DNA of 64,000 nt. Origin: Aedes albopictus (lineage: Eukaryota > Arthropoda > Insecta > Diptera > Culicidae). Position 1 is the first letter of the stretch. Every line of letters starts with the position of its first letter. The DNA is taken from contig NC_085137.1 of NCBI RefSeq assembly GCF_035046485.1, forward strand, positions 457,245,004-457,309,003, read 5' to 3'. Shown piece by piece: positions 45,705 to 57,500 of the stretch. The notes beneath the pieces are model-generated. The model did not search any database. It had not been told where the DNA came from and saw only the letters and a list, made by a program, of their open reading frames with translations. Both the position numbers and the translations under genes were made by a program.

Positions 45705-46245
45705 CTTGTACAGCGATCCGCTATGCTTTGGCTGCATTAAAGCAACCAACATGCTGGGGTTTATAAAGCGATTTAGTAGTAGGTACCTATCAACTTTCAC
45801 GATCCATACACTATCAAAACATTATACATTTCTTATGTGAGATCGATTCTTGAATATTGTAGTATTGTTTGGTCCCCATTTATGAAAACTGATGAAGAAC
45901 GCATAGAATCGGTGCAAAAGAAATTCTTGCTATTTGCTCTACGTAAACTGAGATGGACAACTTTCCAACTGCGCTTGTACAGCTTGTACAGCGATCCGCT
46001 ATGTTTTGGCTGCATTAAAGCAACCAACATGCTGGGGTTTATAAGGCGATTTAGTAGTAGCTACCTATCAACTTTCACGATCCATACACTATCAAAACAT
46101 TATACATTGTGAGATCGATTCTTGAATATTGTAGTATTGTTTGGTCCCCATATGAAAACTGATGAAGAATGCATAGAATCGGTGCAAAAGAAATTCTTGC
46201 TATTTGCTCTACGTAAACTGAGATGGACAACTTTTCCACTGCCTT
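45705..46245 (+). pseudogene. Tandemly duplicated LINE RT C-terminal fragment
   Basis: Two copies of about 278 bp (45705-45982, 45983-46245) encode RSILEYCSIVWSPF and ERIESVQKKFLLFALRKLRW, then LPSYESRCM in the second. These are motifs of the C-terminal region of Jockey-like LINE reverse transcriptases. Small indels break both copies. The duplication followed the insertion. Confidence 0.7.
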
Positions 46246-46870
46246 CTTATGAATCGCGTTGTATGATAATCAAAAAACTTTAAAGAACAACGTGAATATG
46301 CTATGATAACATTTGTGAATGATAGTGTTTCGCAACGTGGTGACTGCAGTAATCTGCTGTTCTGTTTGTATTTTTATAGCTTATTTTTATGCTTAGGAAA
46401 CACTCAATTTTGACAGTTTAACAATCCGGTAATTTAAATTTTATTCCCATAAAATATACTTAAACTAAGGTACTTTACAGTGTGAAAACCGATTTTTCAA
46501 TTAAATTGGATTTTCTGCCTTTTGGGGTAATTAAAAAGTGATCTCCAAAGTTATGTTTATCAACTGTGCGGTTGAAACGGACCGGTAGAGTGGGTAAGAC
46601 GGATACGTTTGGAAAATTAGCTAATAAGCCATTGATTGTGTTAAATAATGGTTATTGCCGTTTGTTTCCGGTAGATCAATCATAATAGAACCCAAATTTA
46701 GCTTTGAATCTCTTAACGAAGCATTTTTTTTTTTTACAAATTGAATTCAATTTTTTAAATTGGAACAGAACAGAAACCTCCGTACCCTGAAAAACGCCTA
46801 ACAGTATGCAATACTCTGGTATTTAATTTCAAGCTGTTGTTAAAATTTTGTGAAAATTCCAATACATATA

Positions 46871-47733
46871 GGGGGATTAGGGGCATAATAGACAAAACAC
46901 CCTAAGCAAATGGGTATGTTAGGCCTGTATAACAGACAAAATCTTACCATATTATCAGTTGGCTTACAACTTTAACTTGTTTCCTATGTATTTCAATCAT
47001 TTATAGCAGGTAGAATGTCATTATTGTGAAGAAATGATGAATTGTAACCCGTGTGTTTTTTGGGGCTGGCAGGAAAGTTACGGGGCGAAATGGACACCCA
47101 TCGGGGCATAATGGACACCCCTTTATATTTTATGCTGTATCTTTGATCATATCGACCAGTTAAATAATTTGCCTACGGAGATCCATACCAGATAATATGA
47201 TACGCCATCTTAGACGAGTTTACATAACATCAAAGTAAATTAAATAAAATTTAGGCTAAAATAATCGGATTGATTTTTTTCCAAACTCTCTAAAACGCCT
47301 AACAGTATGCAACGCGCGTACATCCATTCATAATTGCCAGTGTTCATTTCGCCCCGAATCGACTACAACATTGAAATTGCTATTTTGAGTAAGTTCTGAT
47401 CAAAAATATAATACTTCATCCATTGCTAAATCTGCGTATACATGTAGATAAGCTAACAATTCACTTGTTTCTATGGTGGACACACTCAAACACTCGTAAT
47501 ACCTTATTTGCTGCTGCTTCGTAATTATAAGAAATCCACCATATGAGAAACATACTTCAATTTCAATGATATTTTGGTTATTTTGAAGGAATATAAATGG
47601 TACTTTTGAAAAATAGAACAATGACTTGTTCCTTTACACTTATGCATTAAAAGTTTTACATAAAACTCAACGGTTTCGGCAAAAACAGGGGTGTCCATTT
47701 CGCCCCGGGTGTCCATTATGCCCCTAATCCCCC
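46871..47733. mobile_element. TA-flanked element inside the hAT element
   Basis: GGGGGATTAGGGGCATAATA at the left pairs with ATTATGCCCCTAATCCCCC at the right. TA lies at 46869-46870 and 47734-47735. Extra copies of gggcataatggacacc occur internally at about 47089-47125. No ORF. Confidence 0.85.
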
Positions 47734-47847
47734 TACATTTGTGGTTCGAAATCATTGTATTAACTAAACATGACATGTCAGAGTTAAATTTCATCAACAA
47801 AATTGAAACAAACTGAAAGTGCTCCTTTTCAATTAAATAGATGATTT

Positions 47848-48100
47848 CTGGAGCTCGATTTAAATAGGTCGTATGTGCTTTTGTCGATATAAAATTCGAT
47901 CAGTTTATTTTAGTTATTGTAGCAATATGGAAGATATTTTTGAGACTTTTAATGATGAACCGGAAAGCTTATTTTGTGAGGATTCTGCTGTATGTATCAA
48001 CTTTGTTTAATTTCAACGGTTTTCGCTACAATAAGTGAATCCAACTGATCGAATTTTTAATCGACAAAAGCACATACGACCTATTCAAATCGAGCTCCAG
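47848..48100. mobile_element. MITE with ~58-bp TIRs and a mini-ORF
   Basis: CTGGAGCTCGATTTAAATAG and its near-complement at the right extend through gtgcttttgtcgat to cgatcagtt. The flanks share attt. The centre holds a short frame MEDIFETFNDEPESLFCED followed by a gtatgt donor-like site, which may be the leftover first exon of an ancestral transposase. Confidence 0.8.
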
Positions 48101-48639
48101 ATTTATTAAGATGAGTCTTCCTAAGTAATTGCCTACCTATAGGCGTTATTCTTGGTATATAGGATTTTAATCCTAAAATAACATAAAAAGTAGGTAAGCT
48201 GTAAGAATTTGGACAACATATTCGAAATCAGGGACCCCGAATTTAGTTAATAAGGGCGTTTTCAACACAAACGAACATTGTTTACTGACATGATCAATGT
48301 TACCCCAAATCAACAAAATCAAAAATTTGATTAAAAAGCTTGTTTAAAAATGTTTTAAAGTTTGAACATACTTTTTAAAGTAGTCTAACACAAACGAAGA
48401 TTGCCAGTACTTGTTTTAAAAGTATAAAACATGTAACGTTTGCTTCTACAAGAGAACTACTAAAGAAAAATCGTAAATTTTGATCAATGTTACCCCGGAT
48501 TACGGTATTTATGAAAAATATATATTTTTACGGTACATTAACATATTATTATATACTACGCATAATAAGTTTCCTTTATTTAAGTTGTTTTCGAAGTTTT
48601 TTTATACAAATTTTTAACACAACAGTTCTATCTTCCTAT

Positions 48640-49070
48640 CTACTTGAATTTACCTGGGCATTGCCTACTTTAAGGCGTTTATCGGTGTATGGAGATTTCT
48701 GTCTCAATTTACAAAAATGATTCCAATTCATAAAAACACGCTTCATTAAGAGATTCAAGGCCAGATTTGGAATCTACTATGATCGATTTACCGAAAATAA
48801 ATGGCATTTTATTGAAAAAAAAAGTCAGATCGTTGATGTAGAGCAGATTGTTTACGGGACATGTTTCTGCAATGGAATTACATACGTTTAGGCGTTTATT
48901 GGTGTAATCCTGTTCTAATTTACAGAATTGATTCTATTTCGTAAAACTACGCTTTGTTAAGAGGTTCAAAACCAGATTTAGATTCTATTATGATTGATTT
49001 ACCAAGAACAAGTGGCAATGCATTGGAAAAAACATAATCAAAACTTTGGCGCTGCTTGATCCAGACAACA
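48640..49070 (+). repeat. Diverged internal repeats of the hAT element
   Basis: The segments around 48660-48815 and 48885-49025 share ggcgttta, ttaagag, ccagattt and gattgatttacc (diverged). A reverse-orientation relative lies at about 46665-46725. Confidence 0.55.
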
Positions 49071-49505
49071 TTGAGATTTGTAAGAAAACCCTACAAATGT
49101 TATTTTAAAAAGCTGTGAGCATTCGAAAGCGCCTAAATATATGCACGTTCTATTCAACATATTAATTGAACACCCCAAGTTCCCATGGTCATAAACTGTG
49201 AAGCCCCGTTCCAATATTTTTCAAAAATTCCTTCACTATATCACTTCTAGGGTCTCAAACCCCTGTTCTTTTTTTATCCCATAACACAAACTAGTGTTGA
49301 AAAGATGATCGACGGGAAGCGAGCAGAGTATGACGACTGTTTCTGTGTACCACGTTCTTTAATTATCGATGAAATAATCGAAACAAATAATCGATTATCG
49401 GAATAATCGAATAAGGCGCTACTCGATTAAAATTTAATCGATTAGTTGAACGATTAATCGATTAGTTGGGATAATCGATTAATTTGCGACATCACTACGT
49501 TCTTG

Positions 49506-49679
49506 TTCGTTGGTTCGATCGGTCGGTCATCGCCGTCGGTCGGTTGATTTGAAGAAAATTTCACTCTGCTGGTGCGGGTCTCGCGCGCGTCCTCTTGCAT
49601 AAAATCGCGTGAAAAGCGGTAAAAAACGCCGGAAAATCGTGAAAAAAGTGTCGGAACTGTGCGAGCGGTGTTTGGCAAG
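49506..49679 (+). promoter_or_regulatory. Candidate 5'UTR exon, right part, with splice donor
   Basis: GC-rich unique sequence (ggtcggtcatcgccgtcggt, then gtgaaaa-rich) ends at a donor ggcaag|gtaatt (49679/49680). The style matches mosquito 5'UTR first exons. The downstream coding exon is not in the window. Confidence 0.4.
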
Positions 49680-50863
49680 GTAATTGCAGTGTTTTTCGGG
49701 TTGGGCGGGTTGGATTTCGGTGTAGAAAGTGCGTTTTTCCTAGCGGGTAGAAAAGTGCATTTTTGTTGGAGCAAGAAGCGGCTACGGCGGAAGAAGAAGA
49801 CTCGGTTTTAGTGTGCGGTGTTGAATGATGCACCAGGGTTGTAGTTGGTGGGGGGGAATGAGTGTGATGCATTGCTGCCTGGCGAGTGCAACATAGTTCA
49901 AGACTGCGTGAAATTCCCGGACGAGGTCCAGGCAGATCATCGAAAGCCGCCTCGGTGACTAATCTGAAACAGAAGATCAACACCGAGCGGGCAGTGAGAA
50001 ACGGGGCGTGCCGGTTATGTTCCCGCATTTTCATTCAACGGCTTTTTCTTGCTTTCCTCTTGACGCCACACTTCTCCCAACCAAAGCTGACGGCGGCGAG
50101 GCGATAGAAGCGCGTTCGGTTCGTCCGTCCGCCTGTCCGTACGTCCGACCGACGAACCATCCATCCTCCAGCGTAAATAACGAAGGGGAAGATGATTTGT
50201 TTTTCTTCTTTCCCGCTCTCGCTTATTCCGAGGCCGATGATTCAAGGTTTCTTCTGACTTCGGGATTTGTTTTGTCTGTTTGTATTCTAATAATTTAGTG
50301 CGAAGCTAGAAGCGTCGTTATAATTTGATCCAGCTCAGGCCATGCTTCGATATGCTTGATGTTTTCCAGTGCATGACAGGGGTGTAAGGTTTAAAAATAG
50401 TCTCACGTGCATACACCTAAAGTAGTTTCATAATCGATGTTCTTACAAAATCTACATTCTTACAAGAATGTGATAGTTGAGTAATTTGTTATTAGACTAA
50501 GCATTTATAAAAATAAATATAGGTAAGTGGTAATTAAACCAACATTAGATAGAACCCATGATGATGCTCTATGCCCAAGGAAGTCAAGGAAATATCCATT
50601 ACAAAAAGTTCAAAATCAAACCTGTCAAACTCAGCATGAGTCTGTTGAACATCCACCAGATTGAAACACTCCAAAAACATCTTCAATTTTTTAATTTTCC
50701 TGCAGATACCTATTATGTTTCTTCCAGCAGCAACTGAAATCCATCTAGTGAAACTTCTTCGGAACCACCTTCAAAATGACCAATTCTTGAATCTTTCATA
50801 TCATTCGATGGCTAATTCATCCAGCGAGGTGGAAAATATTGAAATTGTAGAATACATCTGTTA
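49680..50863. other. Candidate first intron start and GC-rich segment
   Basis: 49680-50260 stays GC-rich and promoter-like, possibly with alternative first exons. 50300-50863 is AT-rich without features. No coding frame is credible. Confidence 0.3.
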
Positions 50864-51846
50864 ACCTTCACGTACCCGACCATCGACAACTCATTTTAAA
50901 AATGCTGGCATTTCGTAAATTTTCATCTGATTTTTTTTGGAGTCGCCCTCAATCGATCATTATGATGCAAGTTTATTATACTCAAGTGGCCATGTCCAGA
51001 ACCATTCCGGAGATATTCCGGATTGTACTGGAGTCAGGGGGTGGGGGACGGGTTCTGTTTAGCCATATGCCTAAAAGTGATTATTTCGTGTGTTATTCTG
51101 TATGAGAGGCCCTCACGGAACCTGTTCCAGGTGTTCCGAAGCGGCCACATCAGATGATACATACTTCAGTCATTTTTTCTGTCCCATTCTCTTGAAAGCA
51201 TGAAGATTGATACGTCGCACGGCATGTTTTGGTTGCAAATCAGAAATGTCCTCGATGACGCCTCCGTGGAACCTATGCTAGATGTTCCGGGGTGGCCATA
51301 TTAGTTGATACAGACTTCAGTCTATTGTTTCTGATTTAGTTATTCGAAATTATTAAGATTGACAGGTCGCACGGCATGTTTAGGTTGAAAGCCAGAAGTG
51401 TCCCAAATGAGGCCCCGCGGAACCTGTCACGAGAATCCGGATGGGTCAACTTATTCAAATCTGGTTATCGCATTTGTGTTTTACTGTTCGCAACACAAAT
51501 TTCGCTGAAAATGGATGGTTTAACCCTAAAAGGGAGGCGCCTTTCAGAGCTCGTCTTTGATGGAACACACTCAACGAGGTGACGAAACTGAGGCCATGAA
51601 GGTATCCCTTTTAGGGTTAAACACAATAACACACAAAATAATCACTTTTAGCCGTTTTGGCAACCCCCTGACCCCAGTACAATTTGGAATATCCCCGAAA
51701 TGGTTCCGGATATTGTATGGTATTTGAGTATAATAAACTAGCACCAATTTATGATCAATTGAGGGCGACTTCAAAAAAATCGGTTGAAAACTGACAAAAT
51801 GCCAGCATTTTGAAAATGAGTTGTCGGGAGTCGGGCACGTGAAGGT
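50864..51846. mobile_element. Harbinger-like element with ~240-bp TIRs and TTA TSD
   Basis: The left arm 50864-51105 (ACCTTCACGTACCCGAC) and the right arm 51597-51846 (GTCGGGCACGTGAAGGT at the end) are long imperfect inverted repeats. TTA occurs at 50861-50863 and 51847-51849. The centre has about 155-bp tandem units (tcgcacggcatg at 51213 and 51368). No transposase, so non-autonomous. Confidence 0.85.
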
Positions 51847-51893
51847 TTACATGGGACAACTATGCTGCAAATGGCAGCACGCAGTCCCTCGTA

Positions 51894-52050
51894 GGGGCTG
51901 TCCATAAACCACGTGGTCATTTTTTTGGGACTTTTCAAACCCCCCCGCGTGGTCATTCGTTCATACAAAAAATTTTATTTGTCCATACAAAATGGTCATT
52001 GGCCGAACCCCCCCCCCCCCCTAATGACCACGTGGTTTATGGACAGCCCC
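51894..52050. mobile_element. MITE with GTA TSD
   Basis: GGGGCTGTCCATAAACCACG and its exact complement form the ends, and the pairing continues through tggtcatt. GTA flanks both sides (51891-51893, 52051-52053). The interior has a poly-C run at about 52006-52020. Confidence 0.9.
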
Positions 52051-52059
52051 GTAGGATTT

Positions 52060-52680
52060 TCACGGAGTTCCTCCTTCATCTTACCTAATAACATTTTCGT
52101 GGAGATTTCTGCTAAGATTTATCCCGAGATCTTCACAAGATTTTCTATCGGAAATCCTAGGAATTACTCCTGTAGCAACTCTGGGAGAAACCCGGGAAGA
52201 TCTCTCGGAAGATAGAACATGGCGTTTTTGGTGAAAATTGTAGCAAAAATACTAAACTACAAGTTTGCGCCGAATATCACATTTCAATATAAGGCTTCTG
52301 AACTAAGCTATAGACAAATGAGTCGAATGATTGGCAGGTAATCGAAAACATCCTTGATCAGGATATATCGCACATGTTGTCGCGGAATTTCTCCTAGAGT
52401 TTCTTTCGGGATACCTCTTGAATATGTTCCGCGGTTCCTCCCGGTGTTCGTCTTGCTGTTTCCTTAGGAGATCTTCCCGGGGTTTCTCCCAAAGTTGCTA
52501 CAGCATTTATTACTGGGATTTCTATCAGGAGTTCCTCGCGGGATTTTTTCCGAAGTTTCTCCTGTAGTAATGTCCTCAACAAATTTCCGTGAACTTCTAC
52601 AGGAGTTTCAGCTGGAATATTTGAAGTTTCTTCTAAGTCTCACCTAAGGTTTCTCTGGGAGTTCTTCCGGGCCTTTTCTC
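52060..52680. repeat. ggaattcc-related degenerate block
   Basis: Degenerate units (ggatttctatcaggagttcct, ttctcccaaagttgc), interrupted at about 52215-52380 by unrelated sequence. Confidence 0.55.
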
Positions 52681-54129
52681 TTTTTTTTGCCCAATCAACA
52701 GTTCGGGCTTGAGTTGCTCTTCGTCTGCCGTGCACGACGCGCGCGGTTTTGATGGGCTCTATCAGATTATTTTAGTGCTATTGTTTGCTTGTTGTTTTGT
52801 TCTTCAACCGACTGATGTACGTGGTGAAACTGACCTGCCAACTAAGGTATATCTCATGAACGGAAATGTTTATTAACACCGTTGAATTTCGCTTCTCTGT
52901 TGATATCGGAGGATATCAACACTACTTTGTTTTAATAGTTTGTGAAGCATTTGTATATTGTTAGTGTACGTTCAAAATTTCATTCTATTCGGTTCACTGG
53001 TTTCCGAGATATAACAGCTCCAAAATGAGTTGTCTAAAAAATAGTGTTTTACCCGAACGGCTCTAACTTTGCGAAAGATTAATCAATCGAAATTTGTACC
53101 AATGATGCACATATAACAGGTTGATAAGCAGCCCAAATTTGAGATTTTTTGATACACTATGAAAAGTTATAGCATGTTGAACTTTTTTGTGAGACAAAAA
53201 AAAGTTGCCTATCCCAAACATTTTAACCATCCCCTGTAGATAGCGTCTGTAAAATGACGGAGAACCGGAGAATATGCATCTGATACAGCGATGTTAAGAG
53301 TGTATCACACAACTCACTGGCTCAGAAAAGGTGTTCTTTTGTATAAAATCAAAAAATCAATACATTTTTCATATTTACAGTTGCTGATATTGCCCAATTG
53401 CTATGATATTTCTCAGAGTTCTTCCCTTTTTTCAGAGATTTTTCTAGGCTTAGTTGTGTAGTTTGTTATTAGATTTCTCGCAGTAATCCACTTGAGATCT
53501 TGCAGATTTACTCGGGATTATTGCCAGAGTTCTTCTCGGAATCTACCAGAAAATGTCTCAAGATTCTTGATGCTAGTTTTGGGATTCCTTGAAAAGTTGA
53601 GTTTTTATCGGAATGTCTCCGAAGATAACGAAATTCCTTGTAAAAAACATTCCCGGAGAAATGTTCGAAGGATTCTGTGTTGCATCCTATCAATATATCA
53701 ACCATTTTGTGTGGAAATGCCACGAACACGGTCTTGCCAAATACGATTTATGTGCATTCATCAGGGCCCAAAGGAAATCAACAAAGGACGCCATTGGACA
53801 TTTGTAATCTTGACTTTGGATACTTTCAAATTATATGTTTTTTTAACCCATATCTACTCTGCGACAGTAGGACAGAACTTTCAAAGTGAATATCTTAAGA
53901 ATTCGGAGTAGTTGATCAGAACGTTTATATTTATACATCGTATAGGCGCAGTATCATGACGTCCGAGGCTATAATGTCCCAGGACTTTACAGGCATTTTT
54001 TTCATGGCATAACGTCCAATAATGCAAGAACGTAACAACGCCCATGGAAAGAAGGCACATAGGATGTTATGACGCATGCACACTCTTGGATGTTATTCGC
54101 ATAAAAATCCGCCATGGGGATACTTCACT
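52681..54129. other. Non-coding repeats, no gene seen
   Basis: 52860-53240 resembles a dispersed AT-rich repeat (ttccgagatataacagctcc, ggctctaactttgcgaaag). A short ggaattcc-like patch occurs at about 53400-53660. Short frames near 53492-53911 show no domain. Confidence 0.35.
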
Positions 54130-54159
54130 AATTGTGTTCTATTGCATCCGGTCGATTTC

Positions 54160-54800
54160 TAAACTACAACTCGGCGCACAGCATGAAGCAAAAGGTGAAT
54201 GTAGCAAGAATCTTCAATGTAAGAGTCAAGTCGTTTTCCACCACCATCGTTGAGCCCACGACACCAGTTCCGTTTTTACCAACTGACATTGAATGAACGA
54301 CTATCCCTCCAGACCAGAGTGATTAACCACTGGATTGATCCAACAAGATCCAAAGGAACGTGATCATCGGCGCTCCAAGAACGAGAAGATCATAATAAAC
54401 ATGCTGCCACAGGTGAAAGATCCAGTAGAAAAACTGATATACAGGATACGTCGGTATGACGTCGAACCAACTGTGAACACGCTAGCCAGTCACCGCTCCT
54501 GTTCCAGCAGACCGCGAAGCTTGTGCGAGGGGGGAAGACAATGGAGGATGAAGAAATAGCAAAACTCAGGGAACGAACGGCGCTACTGGACCATTTCATC
54601 TGCCATAATCATACTTTCCACTTCTAAAACACACAGATATTGAACTCTAGCCATAAGAAAAAGAACCTACCATCACTCGAAACATGCCACATTATAAACA
54701 CAGTCAATAAGCCTACAGACACTGACAACCTCAGCAGTACGTATGCCGGCATCCTACACACAAAACTAAACAATAGTAGAGCCGAGCACACGCTTCTACA
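54160..54800 (+). pseudogene. Penelope-like element remnant (RT end and GIY-YIG region)
   Basis: Frame pieces read NYNSAHSMKQKVNVARIFNV, as in the end of Penelope RTs. Then LPQVKDPVEKLIYRIRRYDV, RERTALLDHFICHNHTF, NTQILNSSHKKKNLPSLETC and LSSTYAGILHTK follow. These resemble the linker and C-terminal half of Penelope GIY-YIG endonucleases. The GIY-YIG core itself appears deleted or eroded. Several frameshifts and stops are present. Confidence 0.6.
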
Positions 54801-54929
54801 GGACAAGTGTGAAAGTGGCGCAAAACAGATTGCACCTAATTTATGCTAGCAGGATCGATTTCCGAAAATCAGCCCATCCAGCCCACAGCTTGAACAAAGT
54901 AGGCGAAGTAAGTATCGGAATCGATAAAA

Positions 54930-55480
54930 ATAAAACGAATGTTAAAAGATATTATAGTACAAGATACAGATTGTCGCTGTCCGCAACATTCCGGGCCACG
55001 TCTGTCAAACGATTTGTTTACACGATCAGCTGCTGGCGATGGAAGGCTAACATGTGAAAACGTCTGGTATAGAATATTTCAATCTCCATACTAAGTGTCT
55101 AAATCTTATGAAATTTCAATACTAAAATTGGTGCTTCAAGTAATCTGAACCGAATATTAACCATGGATTTTTTTATTTGATAATCCATTTGTGCGAAAAA
55201 GTATGTTAGGGTGTAAACAAATGTTGGGATAGAAACATTGAGAAGCAAATCAGAGACACCAGGGATCCCAATGTAAATCGTGCTGATTGTCGTCGATGAT
55301 CAGCATAATCGGTGTAGTGATTTCGAGACATCCCCATTCAGATTTGACAGATATGTACCTGACATGTTGCGGCGCCGGAACAATGGTTACACTAGCGACA
55401 ATCTTTATCTTGTACATACTATAATATCTTTTGTTAATACCGATTCGCTTCTTCTGTAGTTGTCGGCACAAAAGTTAACA
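54930..55480. repeat. Diverged inverted-repeat element
   Basis: aaaagatattatagtacaag at about 54943, followed by gattgtcgct and the ctgtcaaa zone, recurs inverted at about 55330-55440. Arms are about 100 bp with indels. The ends were not fixed. Confidence 0.45.
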
Positions 55481-55549
55481 AAGGTGCTATGCTGAAGGCC
55501 CTGAACGATAAAACAAGATATTGTTAGTAAGTACACAGTAACAACATAC

Positions 55550-55813
55550 TTCTTCTTCTTCTTTATGGCTCGACGTCCCCACTGAGACTTGGCCTGCCTC
55601 GCTTCAACTTAGTGTTCTTTGAGCACTTCCACAGTTATTAATTGAAGGGCTTTCTTTGCCTGCCATTGCATGAATTTGTACATTGTGTGGCAAGTACAAT
55701 GATACGCTATGCCCAGGGAGTCGAGAAAAATTTCCCGACTGGAACAGGAATCGAACCCGCCGTCTCCGGATTGGCGATCCATAGCCTTAACCACTAGGCT
55801 AACTGGAGACCCT
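55550..55813 (-). mobile_element. Complete tRNA-derived SINE (Feilai-like) with 13-bp TSD
   Basis: AGTAACAACATAC occurs at 55537-55549 and 55814-55826. The minus strand starts ggtctccagttagcctagtg, with A-box tagcctagtgg and B-box ggttcgattcc. A tRNA-unrelated body and a (gaa)n tail (plus-strand ttcttcttcttc) follow. Feilai is the well-known Aedes SINE; membership is my recollection, not a search. Confidence 0.82.
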
Positions 55814-55849
55814 AGTAACAACATACATAGAACATAATACATAACACAT

Positions 55850-55905
55850 GATTTGATTTGTCTTTATTAAAGAGACTTTCAGCCCTTGGCTAGTTCGTCT
55901 CTATA
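55850..55905 (-). repeat. SINE-type 3' tail fragment
   Basis: ctttattaaagagactttcagcccttggctagttcgtctc, read in two parts, resembles the tail of the SINE at 43246-43440 (agccctaggctagttcatctc). Confidence 0.5.
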
Positions 55906-55955
55906 ATTTGATTATCAAATTCTCGTGATTTGTGTCAATGTAAGAACAGTCACGA

Positions 55956-56448
55956 CATTCACAATACGCGCGACGTGAGACGAGACATAACATACTCGAT
56001 TGATCGATTATGTCTCGTCCAGAGTTGATGTACACGTGCTGTAGTCCCATGTACGGGAGCCACATTGCAGGCAAGCTCCCAGGAGCACAGTACATTTTGA
56101 GACTGAAAGTTGTGCGCCTCATTTTTCTCAAGATGTGTCTCATGCGCTGATTAAATTAGAAAATTTCATGACAAAAACTTCCTAAACGAACGAGAATTGA
56201 AACCTTAATCTTTGCATTGAGAGTCCCTAGTCGTATCGCATAGACCAATCAGACACTTGTGTAGTGTACGGAAAAAAGTTGTTGAGGTAGCTCGCACCCA
56301 CCAGATTTTCGTGAGCCTCCTGGCAGCGCAGCACACTGCGATTTTTAAGAGCTGGGAGACAATTTGGTGGGAGGCTCGCTGTCACATTTATGTACACATG
56401 AGCAATGGGAAACTCTGGTCTCGTCTCACGTCGTGCGTATTGTGAATG
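55956..56448. repeat. Inverted-repeat element (~490 bp)
   Basis: cattcacaatacgcgcgacg (55956) with tgagacgagac pairs with gtctcgtctcac and gtgcgtattgtgaatg (to 56448). No ORF with support. Confidence 0.6.
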
Positions 56449-57130
56449 ACATGATTTGATGTGCACTAAGGCACAATAAATGTGTTCGAAAAGTCGGTTG
56501 AAAGCATAAGAATCTGATTTTAACTGCAACAGACTGGAAGCCATTACCCCGAATGCCTTGGTGTGGTAGTGTGGCTGTGGATTCTGCAAGTCATTCTACT
56601 TCGGGGACGTTAGGCAAAAGATTTACGCATTTGATGTGTTGTTTATATGTGGCTTTTGCTTCATGTCTAATTTTCACCTTCTAAATATCAACTTCACACT
56701 TGTTCAGACCCTAGCAAATTGTATCGAATCAATTATCTACTTTACACGATCTACTCCCTTGTTCTTTGAGTAGAAGATTGCCGACAACGACATAATACAA
56801 GGACTTCTGCAGGAATTTATCTAGGAAAATATTCAGCAATTCCTCCCCATAATTCTACATGGATTTCTCCTACTATTCCTACCAGCTTTATCTTGTAATT
56901 CCTGCAGAGAATCCTATATGGATTCGTTCCATATGTTTTCCTGGAATTACTCTCGGTCAAAGATGAAAAATGTTACAGAATTTCAAGAAAAAAATAATTT
57001 AATGACATTTTTTCAATTTCCACCACTTTCGGTTTAAATTTCCATCCGTTTACATCAGTAATCCGTAATGGTGATTAGTTATGGAAATTTATTAGTGCCC
57101 TCGATAATCATTTCTTACTAGAGACATCCC
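56449..57130. other. No gene seen
   Basis: AT-rich sequence with a short ggaattcc-like patch at about 56800-56950. Confidence 0.4.
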
Positions 57131-57500
57131 TGCTTCCACTCAGGATTGCTCATGGGTATTCTTCTAAGTTTTCCTTCAGGAGTTCATTCCGGTATTCTTC
57201 CAGGGGTTGCTCCAGAGTTATTTCAGTGATTCCTTCTGGAATTCTTCCAGGTATTTCTCCTGGAATTCGTTCCGAGAACCCTGGAGATTCCACTTGGGGT
57301 TTTTTCATTGATCTCTCATTGAATTTCTTTAGGAATATCTTTAAAATGTCTCCTGGGTTTCCATCAGGGATTCCTTGTGGGATTCTTACTGGGGTTTCAC
57401 CCGGGATTTCTTTGGGTATTTCTTCCCCTTTTGGGACAGGAATTCCTCTTCAGATTTCTTCATGGATTTTTCCCAGATCTCCTCTAGAAATTCCCCCGAG
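57131..57500 (+). repeat. ggaattcc-related block
   Basis: Degenerate units such as ggaattcttccaggtatttc in forward orientation. Confidence 0.65.

Larger units (their letters stand above)
45545..49497. mobile_element. 3.95-kb hAT-type element with 8-bp TSD
   Basis: Ends TAGTGATGTCGCAAA and TTTGCGACATCACTA are perfect inverted repeats. CGTTCTTG is duplicated at 45537-45544 and 49498-49505. Subterminal zones at both ends are packed with taatcgatta motifs, likely transposase sites. No hAT transposase was found. The body instead contains LINE fragments, a TA-flanked element, a MITE and internal repeats, making it a non-autonomous composite. Confidence 0.92.

Noticed and set aside
49886..50298. 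Short coding ORFs downstream of the candidate 5'UTR exon
   Set aside because: Composition fits GC-rich 5' regulatory sequence. The frames on both strands overlap and have no domain.
52681..54129. Endogenous viral element
   Set aside because: I looked for recognisable viral polymerase or capsid motifs in all frames here and elsewhere in the window and saw none.
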